Notes: generated by a model not told the origin, from the letters alone. A stretch of DNA of 64,000 nt from Endotrypanum monterogeii (GCA_000333855.2 CM007335.1:276191-340190); one strand, 5' to 3'; positions 1-8,921 are shown, numbered from the stretch's first letter. Numbers and translations are program-made.

Positions 1-230
1 GGCCCGCCGCCCTCCCCACCCTTTTGGGGGGTAATTGTCGCGTAGCGGCTTCCGCCGGCTGTCCCCGGGGGGGGGGGCCCGGGCACGAACGCCCCCCCCT
101 CGTTTTTTTTTTTTGGCGAGGGCCCCCACGAAGGAGCGCGACCCCGACCCCGGCAAAGACAGCCCCGACGCCCGCACAAAAACAATACCCATCGACTATA
201 AGCTTGGCATTACACCCATGTATCTTTCGT
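1..230. other. Homopolymer-rich non-coding stretch before the tRNA genes
   Basis: I see no gene here. The first 130 bases contain long runs of G, C and T (for example around 67-78, 92-99 and 102-113). Two short open frames cross the area, but they are low-complexity and run into the tRNA gene, so I do not call them. Such runs are also prone to assembly length errors. Confidence 0.5.
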
Positions 231-302
231 TCCGATGTGGTATAGTGGATAGAACAAGCGGCTCTCACCCGCTAGACCCGGGTTCGATCCCCGGCATCGG
301 AA
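231..302 (+). tRNA. tRNA-Glu (anticodon CTC)
   Basis: This is a complete cloverleaf. A 7-bp acceptor stem pairs TCCGATG (231-237) with CATCGGA (295-301), followed by a discriminator A. The D arm contains TAGTGGATAGA. The anticodon stem AGCGG/CCGCT encloses the loop CTCTCAC, giving anticodon CTC, which reads GAG (Glu). The T arm contains GGTTCGATCC, which also serves as the B box of the internal RNA polymerase III promoter. There is no intron. CCA is not encoded, as usual in eukaryotes. The gene faces the tRNA-Asp gene about 45 bases away. Confidence 0.96.
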
Positions 303-307
303 TTTTT
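303..307 (+). terminator. RNA polymerase III T-run terminator of tRNA-Glu
   Basis: Five T residues on the plus strand directly follow the tRNA-Glu discriminator base. A run of four or more T residues is the standard Pol III stop signal. Confidence 0.75.
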
Positions 308-340
308 CTCAATGACCTAATATAACAATCTCTAAAGCAG

Positions 341-344
341 AAAA
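341..344 (-). terminator. RNA polymerase III T-run terminator of tRNA-Asp
   Basis: AAAA on the plus strand gives TTTT on the minus strand a few bases past the 3' end of tRNA-Asp. It is a minimal Pol III stop. The two tRNA terminators lie back to back in the 303-345 spacer. Confidence 0.6.
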
Positions 345-345
345 G

Positions 346-417
346 CTTCCCGGCCGGGAATTGAACCCGGGTCACCCGCGTGACAGGCGGGTATACTAAC
401 CACTATACTACCGAGAA
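346..417 (-). tRNA. tRNA-Asp (anticodon GTC)
   Basis: On the minus strand the acceptor stem TTCTCGG pairs with CCGGGAA (one T-G pair). The D arm contains TAGTATAGTGGTTAGTAT. The anticodon stem CCCGC/GCGGG encloses loop CTGTCAC, giving anticodon GTC (Asp). The T arm holds GGTTCAATTCC, the B box. There is no intron and no encoded CCA. The gene is convergent with tRNA-Glu at 231-302 and lies just past the 3' end of the minus-strand protein gene array. In kinetoplastids, tRNA genes often mark the borders of polycistronic units. Confidence 0.96.
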
Positions 418-1130
418 CTGATAGACAGTTCATCAACAGGCGTTGTCTCTATGGCTGGGGGCGTTGGTTCGGCGGGGCGCCGGGGGAAATACGGGTGCTT
501 GGCGGGTGGAGGGGGGCGCATGTCTTCGTTACGGGGGGGGGGGAGGGTTCGCAAGTGGCAGGTCCAGCCTTTCCTCGTTTCAAAAAAAGCCCTGCCCTGC
601 CTTCTCGTGTTTCGATCTGGGGCGGTTTTGTGGCAGGGCGCGAGGGTGTCATGGTTAGGGGGCCCGCTCGGGCAACCTGCATGGGGGTGCGGTGGTTTTC
701 CACAACACAAACTTACATTTGTGTATTTATCCAGATGAATATTGTGCGGTGTAGTTGGGGTATGTGGAATCGGGAAGAAAGTGTTACCAGTTTCGCCCCC
801 ACCCCTTTCCACTGCAGTCAAACACTCTTTTTCACAAACGCAAGCAATCTGGGGTCGGTGGGATTGTATAGAAAATAAGGGTGGCGCAGGCAGAGGTCTG
901 TGTTACTAAGGGAAACAAAAAAGAGAATCTCCTCCTAAATATGTGGAAGCTCGATACTTTTTTTTTGCGTGTCCAGGCACGGTGGTGGTGGTGGTGGGGA
1001 GCGGGGGCGATGGCGCGCCGCCACCGAACAAAGTGCGAGGGCTAAAAAAGAAAGGCATGAATACAATAAAAATACGACTAGGGAAGGGGAAAAAACACCC
1101 CTACGCTCGCACTTGCCCGTGCACAGGGGC
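418..1130. other. Intergenic region between tRNA-Asp and the DUF2871 gene
   Basis: No gene is supported. The stretch contains G-runs (about 530-545) and a short (GGT)n stretch near 981-996. It should hold the 3' UTR of the last minus-strand gene and the end of the polycistronic transcript. Confidence 0.5.
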
Positions 1131-1580
1131 TCAGGGTTTCATCTTCTTCGTATCGTCGACCTTGCCAAGCGATGCACGCACAGCGCCCATTAGGATATGG
1201 TAGAAGTACCCAAAGCCGATACTCATGAACAGATGGCCGAGACCAGCGACCCACGAGATGACTCGGCTGTTTTGGTCTTTGCCCAATACGGTCAGGGTTC
1301 CGTGGACCATCATCATCATGAGTGTGGTGCCGAGGCCGATATTGTAGGTAATGTAGAACTTCTTGTAGTTCTTCTGCTTGGTGAGGGCAAAGTTCCTCTC
1401 CAGCAGCAGGACGAACAAGAAAAAAAAGCTGCCCAGAGAGAAGCAGTGTGCGTGCATAACGCGCAGCTGCGAAGTGCCGTCGCTCACATAGCGGAGGTGC
1501 CGCGTGAGCTCGCGCCAGTAAAAACCGGAGGCCAGCCCGAAGATGGTGTAGTTCATACTGGCTCGGACGAGCTTCTCCAT
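1131..1580 (-). CDS. DUF2871-family small membrane protein
   Basis: This 149-residue protein starts at the ATG at 1580, where the family similarity begins (MEKLVRASMNYTIFG). The frame stays open 90 codons further upstream, but that part is low-complexity and does not resemble the family, so I exclude it. Four hydrophobic segments are visible, at about residues 9-22, 43-62, 77-97 and 108-131. Features typical of DUF2871 are the start K-L-x-x-A-S, a [FY]-Y/W-R-E-[FL]-T motif after helix 1, a HAH motif in helix 2, the LLLE segment ending that helix, and a YN-x-GL motif in helix 3. The function of DUF2871 is unknown and it is best known from bacteria. The C-terminus is basic (KKMKP). It is the last gene of the minus-strand array before the tRNA pair. 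I am fairly sure of the family and cannot assign a function. Confidence 0.8.
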   Translation of the reverse strand: MEKLVRASMNYTIFGLASGFYWRELTRHLRYVSDGTSQLRVMHAHCFSLGSFFFLFVLLLERNFALTKQKNYKKFYITYNIGLGTTLMMMMVHGTLTVLGKDQNSRVISWVAGLGHLFMSIGFGYFYHILMGAVRASLGKVDDTKKMKP

Positions 1581-3047
1581 CCTGAAGGAGCGGAGGCCTC
1601 GGTGAATGTGGCTGCACGGCCTGTTTATGAGCTGGCCACGGGAGGCCAGATTTTGTTTGAATACGCGCGTCGATGCGGATGATTGAGGGTGCAGCAGGTG
1701 TGGGCAGTGGCTGCTGGCTGGAAGATAGTGGCGTGTTCGTCTGTTGGTGGGTGTGGGAAGTGTCTTCGTTTGCACAACAGCAGGGAACGATACGATAAGG
1801 GGGGAGGATGGGGAGGAAGATTGAGTGCTGCTACCTAGAAATTTGGGCAAGTTTTACCACCAGACACAGGTGCGGTTCCGTTTTCTTTTCGATTCCTGGA
1901 ATGCGGTGTGCCGTCTGGGGCATATTACTGGGAGGGGGGGGGGAAATGTGCCTGTGACCGAAGGGTTTCCCTTCTTAGCCCCCCTCCCCCTCCCGGACCG
2001 AGGCAGACACCCATGCGTGATGCCGTTCACCTCCTCATTTTTGATCGTGTGCGCAGTGCGAAGTGCGCGGGGCTTCCGCAGAAAGAGGGGGTTATTTTCG
2101 CAGGCATCACACGAACCATCCTCACAGAGACGGATATATATATATATATGCTGACAATGAAAAAGCGAAATGCAACGACACTTGAAGTAAATAGACCCGC
2201 GCAAGACACGACACGCCCAGGGATGCATCCGCCATGCCGGCATTGACACACACACACACAGCAGCGGCAAGCAGAGCATCACCACATAACAAAGAAAGCT
2301 GCCGCGGCAGAACCACAAAAGAGCAATGTAAATGTAGGGAAAGCAGGCGAAGAACGACTGTGCACTGCGAAAAGTTGGTTTCCAAGTGAACCTCGCTACG
2401 CCATGCATCATTCTTCTTTCCCACAGAAATACACTTACATCGATGACGTAGGACGGCAGTGGGGAAAAAAAAAGATCGGGAAGGGTCGTGTCCTTTGTTG
2501 TTTTGAGCAGGGAGGGTGAATATTGTGTGTATATATATATAGAAGGCAGAGGGCCTAGACATAGTTCTCTCCTCACAGAGCGAGAGCACCTTCTAAGCAC
2601 ACCAGGTATCTACAAACGTGTTGGGCCGTACATGTGGCCTTTCTCGCTGCCACCATACACGTGGCGTGTGAGTGCTGGCGATAAGCCAAAGCGGAAATAG
2701 TGATTCACCCGAGAAATCGATGTGGACGACCCGCAAGGGACAACAGGAAAGCGAAGCATCCAAGTCTCCTCGATGCAAATACATCGACCGGCCGACTGAT
2801 GGGCGGGTATCCCCTGTCCTGCTTCCATTGGTTGATGTGGGGCTCCAAGACTGGTGATTGAGGGCAGAAAAGAAGAGAGGAGGGGGAGGGAAAAGGGGGT
2901 TTGGCTGGCGCGCTTGAGCGCCGCGGAAATCGCCCTTAGCTTTTATTTTATTTTGCTTCATCATCTTGGTCCTTGTCTTTATGTTTGCCACCGTGCTGCA
3001 CCGCCGCCCCCTTCCTGCATCCTAGGAAAGCAGTTCCACTCACACCC
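1581..3047. other. Long intergenic region (1.5 kb) with microsatellites
   Basis: I see no convincing gene. It contains (TA)n at about 2134-2149, (CA)n near 2247-2260 and a short TA run near 2532-2541. Open frames on both strands here are low-complexity. It should contain the 3' UTR of the amastin-like gene and the 5' UTR of the DUF2871 gene. Confidence 0.5.
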
Positions 3048-4382
3048 TCATTCACATGCCTCCACGGCGAGCTCCTTGGCCGTCTTGCGGGGAGCCATTG
3101 CAGGGAAGTACTTCTTTGTCAGATAACACGCGACGGTAATACAAAAACACGACGCGACCATTAGGCAAAAAGTAGACGCCACAAGACCGAAGCCGCCCGT
3201 CAGCACAAAGAGGCGTTCGTGGAAAGCGTATTTGCCCGCGCACCAGGAGCCATAGTAGATCGTGAGCTCCAGGGCCAGCTGAATCAGCGTGACGATCATC
3301 CCAAGGTAGCAGAAGATGAGCGCCGGCACATGCGAGCCGGCAAGCGACTTCCACAAAAGAAGTCCCGTCACGCCAGTCAGCATGTTGAACAGAATAGAGG
3401 CGATACTAAAGACCTCGGCGGCGCGGAAGTACTTGATAAGCGTTGGGCACTGGAGGTCTCTCACAAAGATAGAGGAGTGACCGCCGGGAGCTGTCACGTT
3501 CCAGTTGAAGTTGCCCAGGCGCTCGCGCCACAGCAGGACGTCTGTGACTGTGTTCGTCGTTCCATCCTTATAGAACCAGTGGGGGATGGGGGAGGCGACA
3601 GTGGAGAAAAGAAACGCGACGAGCGACAGAAAAGCGAAGGAGTGGATGGATTTGTCCACTGTCCGCGCATCCAGTGGGATGACGAGCTCGTTTGCAGCCA
3701 TGACGCTGCCCAGCACTGTCAGCACCCAGGCGGTCACAGTGAGGCCAAAGCCGATGTACGGCTCGTACAGCTGAGAGTGGTAGCTGGTGCCTGCTCCGCA
3801 TTCTGCGAAGCTCCAGAGGTACACGTTGAAGTTCAAGCAGACTTCGGTGGTCAGGGAGCCAACTGCGCAGGCGGCAAAGAAAAGCATGACTTTGCGGGTC
3901 GTCGCATTAGGCGCTACGGATTGCTTGTAGGCGTTCACGACGCTCACGATGAACATGATGAGCGTCATAACGGAGGACACAATGGCGAAAGCCTCCATCC
4001 CCCGCACCCGACGCTCAACCGGTGTGCAGAGGCTGTTCGGATATGTTACCACATCGGGTTGCCCCTCGACCTTCGTCACATGCTTGAAGAGGTAGAGGAG
4101 ATGGTTCTCGCTGTTCAGTCCGTTTGGCTTATACTGCTGCTTACGGTACCACGGAATGCCGATGGACGCAACGGTGAAGACGAGGCTTATGAGGGAAATA
4201 GCCGAGAAGACCGGTGGTCCTATAAAGACATCGCGCGGTGGTGGCGGCGCGGGGGGTATACTGTGAGGGGTACGCTGTTGTCCCGAGGAGGAGATCGTAT
4301 CGTCGTGGTCTGTGGGCTCGATGTGAAAAGGGGATGCGGTCTTCTCGTGCACGTCCTTTACATGACCCATTTCTTTCGACAT
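3048..4382 (-). CDS. Double (tandem) amastin-like membrane protein, eight predicted helices
   Basis: This is a 444-residue protein starting at the ATG at 4382. A soluble proline-rich N-terminus (residues 1-55) is followed by eight hydrophobic segments in two sets of four: about 57-78, 129-151, 165-185, 208-231, then 247-268, 320-343, 352-376 and 391-420. The halves resemble each other. Helix 1 of each is followed by a similar turn (VASIGIPWY and VASPIPHWF), then a long extracellular-type loop containing a cysteine (C119, C312) about ten residues before the second helix, whose start is alike (MEAFAIVSS and AAEVFSIAS). The cysteine-R-x-(A)-x-A/V-F-x-I-x-S pattern is amastin-like. Classical amastins are about 180-200 residues with four helices, so this looks like two units fused in one chain. 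Amastins are surface glycoproteins of kinetoplastids with poorly defined roles. The canonical C-x-T-L-W-G signature is not clearly present, so it is a divergent member. Confidence 0.7.
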   Translation of the reverse strand: MSKEMGHVKDVHEKTASPFHIEPTDHDDTISSSGQQRTPHSIPPAPPPPRDVFIGPPVFSAISLISLVFTVASIGIPWYRKQQYKPNGLNSENHLLYLFKHVTKVEGQPDVVTYPNSLCTPVERRVRGMEAFAIVSSVMTLIMFIVSVVNAYKQSVAPNATTRKVMLFFAACAVGSLTTEVCLNFNVYLWSFAECGAGTSYHSQLYEPYIGFGLTVTAWVLTVLGSVMAANELVIPLDARTVDKSIHSFAFLSLVAFLFSTVASPIPHWFYKDGTTNTVTDVLLWRERLGNFNWNVTAPGGHSSIFVRDLQCPTLIKYFRAAEVFSIASILFNMLTGVTGLLLWKSLAGSHVPALIFCYLGMIVTLIQLALELTIYYGSWCAGKYAFHERLFVLTGGFGLVASTFCLMVASCFCITVACYLTKKYFPAMAPRKTAKELAVEACE

Positions 4383-5009
4383 CGAAACCGTGAGCGTGAG
4401 CTAATGAAGGGTTGTCAAAGCTGGTGGCTGGGCTGGACGTTGAGTGGTCGGTTCTGCATATGCCCTCCTCTTCTCCCCACAGATACCCCAAAGGATAGCA
4501 GCAGCCAAACAACGGAAGCGAAAAAGGGTAACGTCGATCGGTGTGGAGACGGTGACGTCTGGTGCGCTTGGGTGAGAAAAAGAAATGGGGCCAGAGAGAA
4601 GGGAATGGAGGCGTTATGAAAAATACACCCAATTTGGGTGCAGCACCGCAAGTCACTTGGGCATGAGATCTGCTGCTTCCCTTTTTTTTTGTTTTCTTCT
4701 TCTCGTTTTGTTCGAGACAAAGACACAGGAGTGGCTGGTAGTTGGCGCATACACATATTTATATATATATTATAACGCGATGCTTTCGTTTCTTTTCTCC
4801 CCTTTACAGGATCCTACTTGCTTTTCGGCTCAACATCACACAAACTCCCGGCCCGTGTGTGGGTACACGCCGCTTTCCCATTGCTCAGTGAACGTCGCAT
4901 CACCAAAGATGTTCGCACGAAGAGTCTTGTAGAAAATTATTATTGCTTTTTTTTTCCCATTCCGGCACCTCTCCTTCCCTCCCTGTGGGGAAAAGAAGGG
5001 GGGATATTC
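4383..5009. other. Intergenic region
   Basis: No gene is supported. T-rich stretches occur at 4680-4700 and 4946-4960, and there is a short TA tract at about 4760-4770. It holds the 3' UTR of the methyltransferase gene and the 5' region of the amastin-like gene. Confidence 0.45.
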
Positions 5010-6137
5010 CTAGGGAATGTGGGTGATCTGCAACACCACATGAGGCATCTTGTCCGCCGTGTCCACACGCTTCAGCGTGTCCACTCGAAGTCCATAGGGC
5101 TTGGCGGAAATGGCCAGCTGCAGACAGCCACCGCTCGTACCAAAGTAGTAGTCTTTGGTGACAACTATAGCTGTTCCTGTGCGGGGTCGCAACCAACGAT
5201 GAAGAATACAGGAGAGCTTGTCGCACGCTTCTTTGTCAAATGTCACGTCAGCGCCGAGAATAACATCGCAGTACGAGGCCTCGGGATCCGTGAGAGAGGA
5301 GGCGGTGCCTTGGGACTCCCAAGACAGATCCACCCAGTCACCGTGGACGAATTTGGTTTGCAGTGGCAAATTTGTCTTCTCATCGCCATGTAGTTGGTGG
5401 GGGATGTTGTTCGCAGAAACGGTCGCCGCTACGTTCGGTTTCGTGCACAAATGAAGCACCTCCGCGTTGTAGTCTTGAAACATCACGCGCCGCGCACCGA
5501 GGCACATAGCCGTCATCCCGGGGAGTCCTTGGCCGCAGCCCAGCTCCGCGACTACCGCCGCAGACTCAAACAGGCGTCGGTACTGTTCGGCGTTGTCGAC
5601 CAGGTACTCAGCGAGCAACACAGCGCAGGACCACACCTTCAGCCCGCCATAGTATCGCCCCGGTATCACGTCACGGTATTCTTTGCTGGCCAACCTCTCT
5701 GTCGTCTGCATGCCGAGAAAGGATGTCAGTGTTTCGACCTCGGGAGGGGTTTGGTAACACAGCGTCAAGTCGGACCCACTCCTTGCGTCCAGGGGCCAAG
5801 GGTTTTCACTTGAAGCTGTACCTGCACTGAGGGCTGAGGCTGCCCGAAGCCTGAGCTGTAAAGGCTTCCTCCTGAGGATTCCCTCATTCGCGTCATTGTC
5901 AGGGACCGCAGAGCAGTAGCGGGCAGCCCATTCCTTCAGCGTGTCCGTGTCTAGGGGAATCCATGGGAATATCGCCGTCGATGTCTTGGCTGGCGGCCAC
6001 ACTGGCGGCGAAGCCCCCACGGTACCGGGCGCGGAGCCTGTAGAGGTGACAGCATCCACCGTAACGGTGCCGCTGTGCGAGTCGGCCTCGCTAGTGGGCC
6101 CAAAGGAAAAGAAGAATCCGCCGGAGGACGAGTCCAT
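5010..6137 (-). CDS. METTL18/Hpm1-like protein-histidine N-methyltransferase
   Basis: This 375-residue protein starts at the ATG at 6137. It contains a class I S-adenosylmethionine-dependent methyltransferase core. The order of motifs matches the METTL18/Hpm1 family: a pre-motif VIPGRYYGGLKVWSC (158-171), the SAM-binding ELGCGQGLPG (198-207), the acidic FQDYN (220-224) and the CTKPNVAAT segment (231-239), followed by ILGADVTFD. The N-terminus has an FFFSFG stretch, as in Hpm1 proteins, and then about 140 low-complexity residues. Known METTL18/Hpm1 enzymes methylate a histidine of ribosomal protein L3 and affect ribosome assembly and elongation. That role here is inferred from family resemblance. 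The alternative is a METTL21-type lysine methyltransferase, but the Y-x-GGLK-x-W-x-C and FQDYN motifs favour METTL18. Confidence 0.82.
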   Translation of the reverse strand: MDSSSGGFFFSFGPTSEADSHSGTVTVDAVTSTGSAPGTVGASPPVWPPAKTSTAIFPWIPLDTDTLKEWAARYCSAVPDNDANEGILRRKPLQLRLRAASALSAGTASSENPWPLDARSGSDLTLCYQTPPEVETLTSFLGMQTTERLASKEYRDVIPGRYYGGLKVWSCAVLLAEYLVDNAEQYRRLFESAAVVAELGCGQGLPGMTAMCLGARRVMFQDYNAEVLHLCTKPNVAATVSANNIPHQLHGDEKTNLPLQTKFVHGDWVDLSWESQGTASSLTDPEASYCDVILGADVTFDKEACDKLSCILHRWLRPRTGTAIVVTKDYYFGTSGGCLQLAISAKPYGLRVDTLKRVDTADKMPHVVLQITHIP

Positions 6138-6807
6138 GCGTCTTCTACGCTGGTCACGTCACACCCACAAGTAAAAAAAAAGGACGAGTGACTGACATAA
6201 AAGGAAGAGGGAGGGAGGTGGTGGTGGTGGTGGTGGTGGGGTGTCAGGAGAAGGTAACTGCGGACTAGTGAGGACAAGGTGAAGGCTGTCGCTGGTGGTG
6301 GTTTTGGGGTAACATTCTAGTGTAGGCATGAAACTGCGACAGTTGCCAGGTCTATCCTTACGAGAGGAGGACCAAACGAAGCGCCAGGGCACCCCCAACA
6401 GTGGCCTTGCCCTCTCGTTCGGACTCCTCCTGTGTGCGTGCTTCATTCGTGTCGAATGACACTTTCCGTGTCGAACACCTCAGGTGGCGGAGGAAAAGAA
6501 AAAAAAACAAAGAGTTGAGCAATCATCGAAAAAGACGAAGGAAGCCTTGTGGATTCTTTTCCCTTTCTTCCTCAACCCCTCAAAAGAGAACACACAAAAA
6601 ATAGGGAATTGGGAGACCAAGGGGGGGGGGGGGGAGGGAGAGAGAGAGAGAGAGAAGCAAACAAAAGCCACAACCACCACAACAAAAAAAAAACGATAGT
6701 GAATCTTGATTTATAAGGAAAATCACCGATATGAGTACAGATGCACACATACACACACATACTATACAGAGGGCGGGAGCGAAAGCAGGAGTAGGTCTAT
6801 GATGTAC
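6138..6807. other. Intergenic region with (GGT)n, G-run and (GA)n tracts
   Basis: No gene is supported. (GGT)n lies at about 6217-6240 and a G-run followed by (GA)n at about 6620-6655. On the minus strand these form pyrimidine tracts. The 6174-6222 tract is the likely splice-acceptor signal of the methyltransferase gene. Confidence 0.5.
6192..6193 (-). promoter_or_regulatory. Candidate spliced-leader acceptor AG of the methyltransferase gene
   Basis: On the minus strand the pyrimidine tract CCTCCCTCCCTCTTCCTTTT (about 6199-6218) is followed by the first AG at 6193-6192. This is 55 bases before the ATG at 6137, the arrangement expected for kinetoplastid trans-splicing. It is inferred from sequence only. 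Confidence 0.45.
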
Positions 6808-8775
6808 TCACGTATATAGGCGTCCCAGGTGGTACCAGAGGCGATGCTTCGCTTGCTGCTTCTCAGCGTAGTCGTATGATGTGTAGCCGCGGCTGTTAAG
6901 CATATCCTCAATGCTACGCGAATAGACGTGGTTGACGGAGCCTTCGTAGAGTGTGTTCCAACCACGCGGCATACAGACATTCATGAAGCGCTGGTAGGTG
7001 TTTTGGAAACGAATGAACGGGTTTACGTGCTTTCGGCGTTCGTAGTAGAGACACTTGTCCGTCAACTCACGAAGCGCGTCCCCGTTGCTGCCACGTTCGC
7101 CACTGTACTGCTTCACAGCATCATAGAAGTGTCTGGAGTAGGCATCCACTTGATTGAGGAGATTTGCACCATCCTCAAGGCCGAGGGCGAGACTCTGCAT
7201 CCAGAAGGGATTGCATGTGTGCGCTGCATCGCCCACCAACACAGCGGAGGGGAGTCCCACTGTGTTGTACAGGTGTTCGCAGAAGACAGTAGGGTAGGCC
7301 TGTGCGCCAGCGTCGAAGGAGCGCAGTTCAGTACCCACCGGGGGTGAGGAGGATGGGAGATCTGGCAGGTAGTGCCGGAGCATCTCGATATCATCTAGGC
7401 CCATCAACTCACCTCGCGGGGCGTACACCATAACAGAGAAGAGGTTGCTCCCCTCGATGCGCGGGAAAGCCAGGGTGAGGGGCACCTGGCACGCTGTCTG
7501 GATGTGGTAGGATTGCGCCGATGTGATGGCTACCGTGCGGCGACGGTGCAGCCAGCGATGCACGTGCTCGTGGCTCAGTTGGTCAGTGCGGAGCAGACAC
7601 CACCGAATACCCATGTCCACGTCCGACAAAAATCCCTCCACGTCGACGAGGTCTCTCAGGTGTGAGTTGACCCCTTCGGCAGACACAAGCAAGTCGTAGT
7701 CCACGGCATCGTCGGCGAATTTTTTGCTCCACTGCCGGGCGCTGAGCGTGAGGCTCGTCTGCGGCTTGCGTCGAGGGAGACGGGCCTCGGCGACCAGTTG
7801 TGCTGTACGACCGGCCTCGGTAGGAGAGGAGGCCAGAGAGCTGGCAGAAGACTCTGTGAATTGCCTCGCCATAGAGCTTTTCTCCCACGGGCGCACCACA
7901 AGTTGCTGGCGAAGTGGGTAGACAGCCTCAATGACGTGCTCGTGAAAAATCTGCAGGTTGACTGACGGTAGACTGTGCGCAACATGCGTCTCCAGCAACC
8001 GGCGCAGACGAAACAAGTCTATCGAGAGCATGTTCACGGAGAAAGGATGGTGTTCCGTGAGGCCGGCGGTAATCCAGCTGTTATAGGCCCCAGGATGGTC
8101 CATCACGCCGCGCACCTTGACGCCCAAATGCCGAAGGGTTTGGAGTCGAATCCCTGCCGCCTCGAATGCGTCGAGGGCACGGCGTGTGACCAGCGCGTAC
8201 TGCAGCTCAATGAATGGAGTGTACGACGACGGCGGGGTTGACTCCATGGAGGTGGTTGGGGAGGCATCCCCTGAAGCCGGCTGGTCACCCTTACAGTATC
8301 CCGCGCCGTTGCTGTGTGAAGCTTTTGCGGCAGTTGCACCAAAGTGTGGGCGAACCAGCGGACCACGATAGGGCTGAAAAGCAAGCGGTTCGCACTGTGG
8401 GGATGCGCCACTGGAAGGGTCTACCGCACTCGCCGGTGCGTGGCACGCTGAGAGCTCAGTCGTCATTGGTTCATTTCTCACTCGCTGCAGAGGAGGGCTG
8501 CGCTCCACTACTGTTGTGTGCCATCCGCGGAGCGCAAATTGGGCAGCCATGGTGAGTCCCACAACACCGGCGCCAGAGATGATCACGTTACCCTTGTGCG
8601 GGGCTGACTTTCCAGCGATCACCGGCTGCCAGTTCTCGCCTTGCACAGGGTAGGCGCGGTTGCTGATTGTTTGAACATAGAGGTCACGAGGCACGGAGCC
8701 TGGGTCCAAAGCGCGTCCCGATCCGTCTGTATAGCGATTTGTGGAGCCTAAAAGACGTTGCACACGGCGCAGCAT
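6808..8775 (-). CDS. FAD-dependent monooxygenase, kynurenine 3-monooxygenase-like
   Basis: This 655-residue protein starts at the ATG at 8775. It belongs to the flavoprotein aromatic hydroxylase fold (FAD_binding_3). Residues about 63-92 form the Rossmann nucleotide-binding site, with GAGVVG and an acidic residue at the end of strand 2 (VVERSPP). A second motif, DLLVSAEGVNSHLRDL, matches the D-x-x-x-GADG-x-x-S-x-x-R motif. The third motif, GDAAHTCNPFW near residues 515-525, contacts FAD ribityl; it is followed by a G-L-E-D element. The proline and Q after GDAAH and the G-x-ED resemble kynurenine 3-monooxygenase more than COQ6. The basic N-terminus (MLRRVQRLLGSTNRYT) looks like a mitochondrial targeting peptide. 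It is longer than typical KMO (about 450-490 residues) because of low-complexity inserts near residues 100-180 and 315-345. The substrate is not known. Confidence 0.72.
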   Translation of the reverse strand: MLRRVQRLLGSTNRYTDGSGRALDPGSVPRDLYVQTISNRAYPVQGENWQPVIAGKSAPHKGNVIISGAGVVGLTMAAQFALRGWHTTVVERSPPLQRVRNEPMTTELSACHAPASAVDPSSGASPQCEPLAFQPYRGPLVRPHFGATAAKASHSNGAGYCKGDQPASGDASPTTSMESTPPSSYTPFIELQYALVTRRALDAFEAAGIRLQTLRHLGVKVRGVMDHPGAYNSWITAGLTEHHPFSVNMLSIDLFRLRRLLETHVAHSLPSVNLQIFHEHVIEAVYPLRQQLVVRPWEKSSMARQFTESSASSLASSPTEAGRTAQLVAEARLPRRKPQTSLTLSARQWSKKFADDAVDYDLLVSAEGVNSHLRDLVDVEGFLSDVDMGIRWCLLRTDQLSHEHVHRWLHRRRTVAITSAQSYHIQTACQVPLTLAFPRIEGSNLFSVMVYAPRGELMGLDDIEMLRHYLPDLPSSSPPVGTELRSFDAGAQAYPTVFCEHLYNTVGLPSAVLVGDAAHTCNPFWMQSLALGLEDGANLLNQVDAYSRHFYDAVKQYSGERGSNGDALRELTDKCLYYERRKHVNPFIRFQNTYQRFMNVCMPRGWNTLYEGSVNHVYSRSIEDMLNSRGYTSYDYAEKQQAKHRLWYHLGRLYT

Positions 8776-8777
8776 CT
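8776..8777 (-). promoter_or_regulatory. Candidate spliced-leader acceptor AG touching the monooxygenase ATG
   Basis: On the minus strand a C/T-rich stretch (about 8778-8822) ends in TTTCCTCACAG immediately before ATG. No other AG lies between the tract and the ATG. If this AG is used, the mature mRNA would have no 5' UTR other than the spliced leader. If not, the acceptor is further upstream. Confidence 0.35.
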
Positions 8778-8881
8778 GTGAGGAAATAAAAACGTTTTGG
8801 GTTGGGGGTGGGGTGGGGCGAATACGCTAGTCAAAAACAGCCGTGGCCCTCTCTCATTCCTGTGTATGGGAGTATACAAAG

Positions 8882-8882
<1 letters not shown>

Positions 8883-8919
<37 letters not shown>
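8883..8919. repeat. (CA)n microsatellite
   Basis: An uninterrupted dinucleotide tract of about 37 bases in the gap between the monooxygenase and the giant PPR-like gene. Confidence 0.95.

Positions 8920-8921
<2 letters not shown>

Noticed and set aside
408..821. A 137-residue open frame on the minus strand beside the tRNA genes
   Set aside because: It is proline and histidine-rich, overlaps the tRNA-Asp gene and shows no family features.
1581..1850. N-terminal extension of the DUF2871 frame by 90 codons
   Set aside because: The extension is low-complexity and not part of the family; the ATG at 1580 starts the conserved part.
2593..2991. A 132-residue minus-strand frame in the gap after the amastin-like gene
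   Set aside because: It is low-complexity, has no domain or start context, and lies in microsatellite-rich sequence.
3219..4619. A 466-residue open frame on the plus strand opposite the amastin-like gene
   Set aside because: It is a mirror frame of GC-rich coding sequence, with no domain and no hydrophobic pattern of its own, and it opposes the direction of every other protein gene.
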